Below, piece by piece: positions 15,122 through 19,046 of a stretch of 19,046 nt of DNA. Where the stretch lies: assembly GCA_947372225.1 (NCBI GenBank), contig CANBSV010000053.1:1-19046 (forward strand), given 5' to 3'. The position numbers and the translations under genes are program-made. The DNA is from Burkholderiales bacterium (GTDB taxonomy: Bacteria > Pseudomonadota > Gammaproteobacteria > Burkholderiales > Burkholderiaceae_C). How positions within the stretch are numbered: the first letter of the stretch is position 1; each line of letters opens with the position of its first letter. Under the pieces are notes generated by a model. It did not search any database and was not told the DNA's origin. It was given only the letters and a program-made list of their open reading frames with translations.

Positions 15122-16993
15122 TCAACGTCCGCGCCAGAACAGCGCGTCGAGTTCGCGCCGTGTGATCTGTCGCCAGGTCGGGCGGCCATGATTGCATTGG
15201 TCGGCGCGTTCGGTGCGCTCCATGTCGCGCAGCAGCGCGTTCATCTCGTCGAGTGTCAGCGCGCGGTTGGCGCGCACCGCGCCGTGGCAGGCCATCGTCG
15301 ACAGCACTTCGTGCTGTGCACGTTGCACCACGCTGCTGGCAGCGTGCTCGGCCAGTTCGCCCAGCACGCTGCGCGCGAGCTCGATCACGTCGCCGCCGGC
15401 CAGCGCCGCGGGCTGCGAACGCACCGCCAGCACCGTGGGCGACAGCGGTGACAAGTCCAGCCCCAGCGTGCGCAGCGTGTCGGCGTGCGCCTCGGCGGTG
15501 GCGATCTCGGCCGGCGTGGCCGCGAAGGTCGCCGGGATCAGCAGCGGCTGCGCTTCGATGCTCGAAGTGGCCAGGCCCGCCTTGAGCCGCTCGTAGACCA
15601 CGCGCTCGTGCGCGGCGTGCATGTCGACGATGACCAGCCCCTGCGCGTTTTCGGCCAGCACGTAGATGCCGGCCACCTGCGCGATCGCCTTGCCCAACGG
15701 CCAGCCGCTGGAGTCGGGCGCGGGCGCAGAACTGGTTCCGGCGGGGGCCGCGTCGCCCGCGCGCAGGCCGGCCGTGGCCCAGGGCGCAGCCGATTCCTGC
15801 GCATAGAGCACCGCGGTTTCGTGCAGGCTCAGGTTGACCTGCGCGGCCGTGGCCACACCGCCGCGCCACGCGGCGGGCGACGGCGGGCTCGCATCTTCAG
15901 CCGATGCGGTCGCGCCCGGTTCAGGCCGGCGTCCGAAGGCGCCTGGCAGGCCTGCTTGCGCATCCGGTGCTTGCGGCACCGCCGCACCGGGCGCTGCGGC
16001 CAGTGAGGCCTCGACCGCGCGGCGCACCGCCTGATGCACCGCGCGCGAATCGCGAAAGCGCACCTCGATCTTGGTCGGGTGCACGTTCACGTCGACCTGG
16101 TCTGGCTTGATGTCGATGAACAGCACATAGGCCGGCTGTCGCCCGCCGTGCAGCACGTCGTCATAGGCGCTGCGCACGCCGTGGGCGATGAGCTTGTCGC
16201 GCACGAAGCGGCCGTTGACGTACACATATTGCTGGTCGGCGCGGCTGCGGGCCGAGGCGGGCGTGCCGGCGCGTCCGCTCACGCGCAGCACGCCGAGATC
16301 GAAGGCCACCGCACGGCTGTCGTCGATGAAGTCAGCGCCCAGCACATCGGCCAGCCGCGCGTCGGGCTCGGCGCGGCGCCACTGCTGCACCAGCTTGCCT
16401 TCGTGCCACACCGCAAAGCCCACATCGGGCCGTGTGAGCGCATGGCGGCGCACGGCCTCGACGCAGTGCGCGAGCTCGGTCGATTCGGTCTTGAGGAACT
16501 TGCGCCGCGCCGGTGTGCTGAAGAACAGCTCGCGCACCTCGACGCTGGTGCCCACGGCGCGCGCGGCGGGCGACAACTCGCCCGAGCGCGCATCGAGCCG
16601 CTGAGCATGGGGCGCGTCGGCGGTGCGGCTGGCGATCGAGACCTCGGCCACCGAGGCGATGGCGGCCAGCGCCTCGCCCCGAAAGCCCATGGTGGACACG
16701 CTCTCCAGATCCACCAGCGAGCCGATCTTGCTGGTGGCGTGACGGCGCAGCGCCAGCGGCAATTCGCCCGCCGGCAGACCGTGGCCGTCGTCTTCGACCA
16801 GCACTGCGCGGATGCCACCGCCGATCAGCTTGACGACGATTTCGCCCGCACCTGCGTCGAGCGCGTTGTCGACCAGTTCGCGCACCACCGACGCCGGACG
16901 TTCGACCACCTCGCCGGCGGCGATCTGGCTGATCAGTTCATCGGGCAGTTCCCGGATCGGGCGGCGTGTTGTGTGGGGCCCACGGGCGTTCAT
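15122..16993 (-). CDS. mutL: DNA mismatch repair protein MutL (endonuclease-type)
   Basis: A 623-residue protein that couples mismatch recognition by MutS to strand incision and removal. The GHKL ATPase domain is N-terminal: IAAGEVVERPASVVRELVDN (ATP-binding motif I), DDGHGL, ATSKI and TMGFRGEALAAI. A conserved HPTKIEVRF follows near residue 330. A Pro/Ala-rich linker (about 345–430) leads to the C-terminal dimerisation domain. That domain carries DMHAAHERVVYE (from D457), which fits the DQHA(X)2E(X)4E metal-endonuclease motif, with supporting ACHGAVRA and CNHGRPT. E. coli MutL lacks this motif and relies on MutH. The ATG at 16993 (MNARGPHTTRRPIRELPDEL) gives the normal start; an upstream frame to 17176 runs into the neighbouring gene. 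No clear ribosome site is seen, and a -10-like box lies very close (see the promoter entry). Confidence 0.95.
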   Translation of the reverse strand: MNARGPHTTRRPIRELPDELISQIAAGEVVERPASVVRELVDNALDAGAGEIVVKLIGGGIRAVLVEDDGHGLPAGELPLALRRHATSKIGSLVDLESVSTMGFRGEALAAIASVAEVSIASRTADAPHAQRLDARSGELSPAARAVGTSVEVRELFFSTPARRKFLKTESTELAHCVEAVRRHALTRPDVGFAVWHEGKLVQQWRRAEPDARLADVLGADFIDDSRAVAFDLGVLRVSGRAGTPASARSRADQQYVYVNGRFVRDKLIAHGVRSAYDDVLHGGRQPAYVLFIDIKPDQVDVNVHPTKIEVRFRDSRAVHQAVRRAVEASLAAAPGAAVPQAPDAQAGLPGAFGRRPEPGATASAEDASPPSPAAWRGGVATAAQVNLSLHETAVLYAQESAAPWATAGLRAGDAAPAGTSSAPAPDSSGWPLGKAIAQVAGIYVLAENAQGLVIVDMHAAHERVVYERLKAGLATSSIEAQPLLIPATFAATPAEIATAEAHADTLRTLGLDLSPLSPTVLAVRSQPAALAGGDVIELARSVLGELAEHAASSVVQRAQHEVLSTMACHGAVRANRALTLDEMNALLRDMERTERADQCNHGRPTWRQITRRELDALFWRGR

Positions 16994-16999
16994 CGACCG

Positions 17000-17005
17000 A
17001 TTGTA
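17000..17005 (-). promoter_or_regulatory. Possible -10 box (TACAAT) just upstream of mutL
   Basis: TACAAT on the - strand ends 6 bases before the mutL ATG, so transcription would begin at about the start codon and give a leaderless message; mutL also lacks a clear Shine-Dalgarno sequence. No good -35 match is seen at the right distance, so this is a weak call. Confidence 0.3.
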
Positions 17006-17052
17006 GAAACCGGGCCCCGTGCTGGGCCCACGTCGTGCTGCGATGCGCGCTT

Positions 17053-18207
17053 TCAGCCTGGAATCAGTCCATACACCCGCTCGGGCACCACCCGGGCGAA
17101 GGTCTTGCTGCCCACCAGTGGGGCCAGCACCGCGAATTCGGGTTCCGCGGTGTCGCGTTTGCAGGTCTGGGCGCAAGGCCGCCCCTTGGTATCGCTGAGC
17201 GTGGCCACGATCGGCTGTGTGCCACTGGCGGGCCGCTGGATCGCCACAGCGATCTCGCCGGAGCGCAGTTGCAGCAGGCTGCCCGGCGGGTGCACACCCA
17301 CCGCGCGGATCAGCGCCATGGCCACCTTGTCGCCGCTGCGCTGCTGGAACATCTCACGCGAGGCTTGCTGTGCCGCCATGGCCGGTCGACCGGCACGCGC
17401 GCTGACCTTGGCCATATAGATGTCGGATGCGCGTAAAACCTGAGCCGCCTCGGTCACGTCGGTCAACGCGTGCGGATAGCCCGTGCCGGCGGGGTTTTCG
17501 TGGTGCTGGGCCACGGCCGACAGCCATTCCAAGTCATCGACGCCGCCGGCGCGCAGCAATTCAACCGCGGCCTCGGGATGGGCGCGAATCAGCTTGAGCT
17601 GACTGGCCGTCGGCCCCGTGTCCTGCTCTGCCATCCTGGCCTGCAAGTCGAACATGCTCCAGTTCATCGTCAGCGCGGCGCAGCCCACCGAGACGATGCG
17701 CGATTCAGGCCAGCCCAGTTGTCTGGCGGTGAGCAGCGCGACCACCGCGCAATGCAGTGAATGCGTCAGCGGATACAGGGCAAATCGCTGGTCGTCAGGT
17801 CGCAAGGCGAGAAACAGCGCCACGTCGGCGTCGCGGTCCACCAGCGCTTTCAGCGTCGAGAAAAAAGCCGCCACGGCACCGCCGATCGCAGCGTCTCGCG
17901 CGGGGGCTCGGCTGAGCTTGTCGAAGTCCCACAGCAAGCGATCCCAGCGGTCGAACAGCGATGGCGGCGGTGCGGCGTGCGGCGTGCGCCCCGCGGCCTG
18001 CGCAGCGCGCTCGGCCTCGACCAGCGGACGTTCGGCCCACGCGCCGCGCTGGGCGAGGGAGTCGAACTGCGCCTCGTTGAGCAGCACATGACCCTCGTTG
18101 AGCAGCAGTCGCGCCTGGGCATCGAGCACCCTGAACGGCAGCTTGTGGCCGATGCGCAGCAGGTCGCGAACTTCGCTGAGAGGGATGCGGTCGATGTCTC
18201 GGGTCAT
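17053..18207 (-). CDS. Degenerate HD-GYP domain protein, probably without phosphodiesterase activity
   Basis: A 384-residue protein. Residues 1–100 form an N-terminal region (FRVLDAQARLLLNEGHVL) like that before other HD-GYP domains; about 140–305 is the HD-GYP domain. Recognisable are the first helix with H149/H152 (LTHSLHCAVVALL), RAHPEAAVELL (H210), AVAQHHENPAGTGYPHAL (H235, H236 and the GYP motif) and RASDIYMAKVSARAGRP (D262). The HD dyad of HDxGK is missing: its place reads ALTMNWSMFDLQ (around 179–189). Metal binding, and so hydrolysis of cyclic di-GMP, is probably lost; it may act as a binding or scaffold protein. The C-terminal ~80 residues (LLQLRSGEIAVAIQRP) resemble the small beta domain following some HD-GYP domains. 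ATG 18207 has no clear ribosome site. mutL follows after 59 bases. Confidence 0.85.
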   Translation of the reverse strand: MTRDIDRIPLSEVRDLLRIGHKLPFRVLDAQARLLLNEGHVLLNEAQFDSLAQRGAWAERPLVEAERAAQAAGRTPHAAPPPSLFDRWDRLLWDFDKLSRAPARDAAIGGAVAAFFSTLKALVDRDADVALFLALRPDDQRFALYPLTHSLHCAVVALLTARQLGWPESRIVSVGCAALTMNWSMFDLQARMAEQDTGPTASQLKLIRAHPEAAVELLRAGGVDDLEWLSAVAQHHENPAGTGYPHALTDVTEAAQVLRASDIYMAKVSARAGRPAMAAQQASREMFQQRSGDKVAMALIRAVGVHPPGSLLQLRSGEIAVAIQRPASGTQPIVATLSDTKGRPCAQTCKRDTAEPEFAVLAPLVGSKTFARVVPERVYGLIPG

Positions 18208-18287
18208 AGGAACGCCATGGTTGCATCGGATGTCGTCGGGGCGGAACGCTTGCGTTGGCAGTCTGTCAGGCTTCGCCCTCGGCGAGT

Positions 18288-18315
18288 CTGACCGTCACGG
18301 GGCGCCACCCATAAT
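18288..18315 (+). promoter_or_regulatory. Probable sigma-70 promoter of dedA, possibly leaderless
   Basis: CTGACC (18288–18293) and CATAAT (18310–18315) are separated by 16 bases. The usual start point, about 7 bases after the -10 box, falls at about 18322, two bases before the ATG at 18324. No Shine-Dalgarno sequence is present between, which fits a leaderless message. Confidence 0.5.
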
Positions 18316-18323
18316 CCGCGCCC

Positions 18324-18968
18324 ATGGAAATCGCCCCCACTTTGATCGACTTTATCTTGCACGTCGACGTGCATCTGGCCAACTTCGTGCAGGCCTATGG
18401 CGCCTGGGTCTACGCGCTGCTGTTCGTCATCGTGTTCGTCGAGACCGGGCTGGTGGTGATGCCCATCCTGCCTGGCGATTCGCTGCTGTTCGTGGTGGGC
18501 GCCATGTGCGGCGTGGGTCTGATGTCGTACCCGCTGTCGGTGGCCTTGCTGTTGTCGGCCGCCATTCTGGGCAACCAGAGCAATTACGCGATTGGCCGCT
18601 TCTTTGGCCCCAAGGTATTCCAGTGGGAAGACTCGCGGTTTTTCAACAAACGAGCCTTCAACGACGCCCACGCCTTTTACGAACGCTATGGCGGCATCAC
18701 CCTGGTAGCCGCCCGCTTCATGCCGTTCCTGCGCACCTTTGCGCCCTTCGTGGCGGGCGTGGCCCTGATGGGACGCGCCAAGTTCACCTTTTTTGACGTG
18801 CTGGGCGGCGCGCTGTGGGTGGTGGGCATCATCACCATTGGCTACTTTTTTGGCAACTTCCCCTGGGTCAAGCAGCACCTGGACAAAATCATCTGGGCCA
18901 TGATTCTGATTCCCACCGCGGTGATTGTGCTAGGCGCGCTGAAAGGCCGCATGTCGGCCAAGGCCTGA
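18324..18968 (+). CDS. DedA family inner membrane protein (YqjA/YghB type)
   Basis: A 214-residue integral membrane protein of the DedA (VTT/SNARE-associated) family. Members of this family are needed for membrane homeostasis, proton-dependent processes and recycling of undecaprenyl phosphate or other lipid carriers. The key signature is VFVETGLVVMPILPGDSLLF with E40 and D52, and ARFMPFLRTFAPFVAGVALM with R131 and R137. These align with E39, D51, R130 and R136, reported as essential in E. coli YqjA. Hydrophobic segments lie at about 28–60, 70–83, 139–150, 155–176 and 188–205. GNQSNYAIGRFFG (83–95) is another family motif. The ATG at 18324 (MEIAPTLIDFIL) is the only sensible start, and no ribosome site precedes it. 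It diverges from the HD-GYP gene across 116 bases. Confidence 0.94.
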   Translation: MEIAPTLIDFILHVDVHLANFVQAYGAWVYALLFVIVFVETGLVVMPILPGDSLLFVVGAMCGVGLMSYPLSVALLLSAAILGNQSNYAIGRFFGPKVFQWEDSRFFNKRAFNDAHAFYERYGGITLVAARFMPFLRTFAPFVAGVALMGRAKFTFFDVLGGALWVVGIITIGYFFGNFPWVKQHLDKIIWAMILIPTAVIVLGALKGRMSAKA

Positions 18969-19046
18969 AACCTGCACTGCCTATATATTAAGCAGTCTAA
19001 GCTTTGTTTATATAAATCAAAGACTTAAGCTGCATATACAAGAGCT
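18969..19046. other. AT-rich tail at the window edge
   Basis: After the dedA stop, base composition changes within about 12 bases from strongly GC-rich to clearly AT-rich and stays so to the end. No gene is seen in these 78 bases. They carry the palindrome described separately. Confidence 0.7.
18992..19033. repeat. AT-rich 42-base imperfect palindrome after dedA
   Basis: GCAGTCTAAGCTTTG (18992–19006) faces CAAAGACTTAAGCTGC (19018–19033), nearly reverse complements apart from small shifts, around the perfect palindrome TTTATATAAA (19007–19016). TATATA-rich runs continue on both sides (18982–18989 and 19034–19038). It could be a long hairpin in the RNA, an operator for a downstream gene, or the edge of an AT-rich insert; there is no classical T-tract terminator. 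Confidence 0.6.

Noticed and set aside
13265..15451. A 728-codon open frame on the + strand, opposite the pseudouridine synthase and miaA genes
   Set aside because: Its protein is mostly Ala/Arg/Leu/Val repeats that mirror the opposite-strand low-complexity region; it spans three genes with clear families and has no domain.
16994..17176. Longer MutL N-terminus (61 more residues)
   Set aside because: It runs back into the HD-GYP gene and adds Arg/Gly-rich residues not seen in MutL proteins.
16034..17419. A 461-codon open frame on the + strand opposite mutL
   Set aside because: Antisense shadow of mutL, with no recognisable motif or ribosome site.

Overview
The window is GC-rich, densely packed and codes on both strands. 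Its gene complement and protein sequences suggest a betaproteobacterium of the order Burkholderiales (Comamonadaceae or Leptothrix/Rubrivivax-like). The signs are a MutL that carries the endonuclease motif, a mutL–pseudouridine synthase–miaA–ABC transporter run, FtsX-type permease ending in EDW, and a GGDEF protein with the N-terminal domain common in that order. This placement is from protein style only; the genus cannot be read here. Nothing looks like a phage, plasmid, insertion sequence or CRISPR array.

Left part (1–4992, + strand): the end of a NodT/TolC-type outer membrane channel, a lipoprotein adaptor and a 1039-residue RND pump form a tripartite efflux operon (adaptor and pump overlap by 4 bases). 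A 72-residue protein of unknown function follows, and a strong bidirectional hairpin terminator (5045–5068) closes the unit.

Second part (5092–9010): signalling and small housekeeping genes. An orphan OmpR-type response regulator (-) and a soluble GGDEF/GGEEF diguanylate cyclase (+) diverge from a 385-base, partly AT-rich spacer with two inverted repeats. Then come a two-CBS-domain protein (-), a YigZ/IMPACT protein (-) and an acidic 104-residue protein of unknown function with a TTG start (+).

Third part (18207 down to 9014, - strand): six genes in one direction, with gaps of 59 and 45 bases, two 4-base overlaps and a gap of 8 bases. They encode a degenerate HD-GYP protein, MutL, an RluF-like 23S rRNA pseudouridine synthase with a 330-residue disordered repeat-bearing N-terminus, MiaA, and a YbbA/LolD-type ATPase with its FtsX-type permease. 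miaA (TTG) and the ATPase gene (GTG) start inside the stop codon of the gene before, so translation is probably coupled. The unit joins DNA mismatch repair, rRNA and tRNA modification and envelope transport; why is not evident from sequence.

Right edge: a DedA/YqjA-type membrane protein (+) whose -10-like box sits so close to its ATG that the mRNA may be leaderless. It is followed by an abrupt AT-rich tail with a 42-base imperfect palindrome. I found no convincing new defence or mobile system. The most unusual items are the repeat-bearing tail of the pseudouridine synthase, the HD-GYP protein without its HD dyad, and the AT-rich palindrome at the end.
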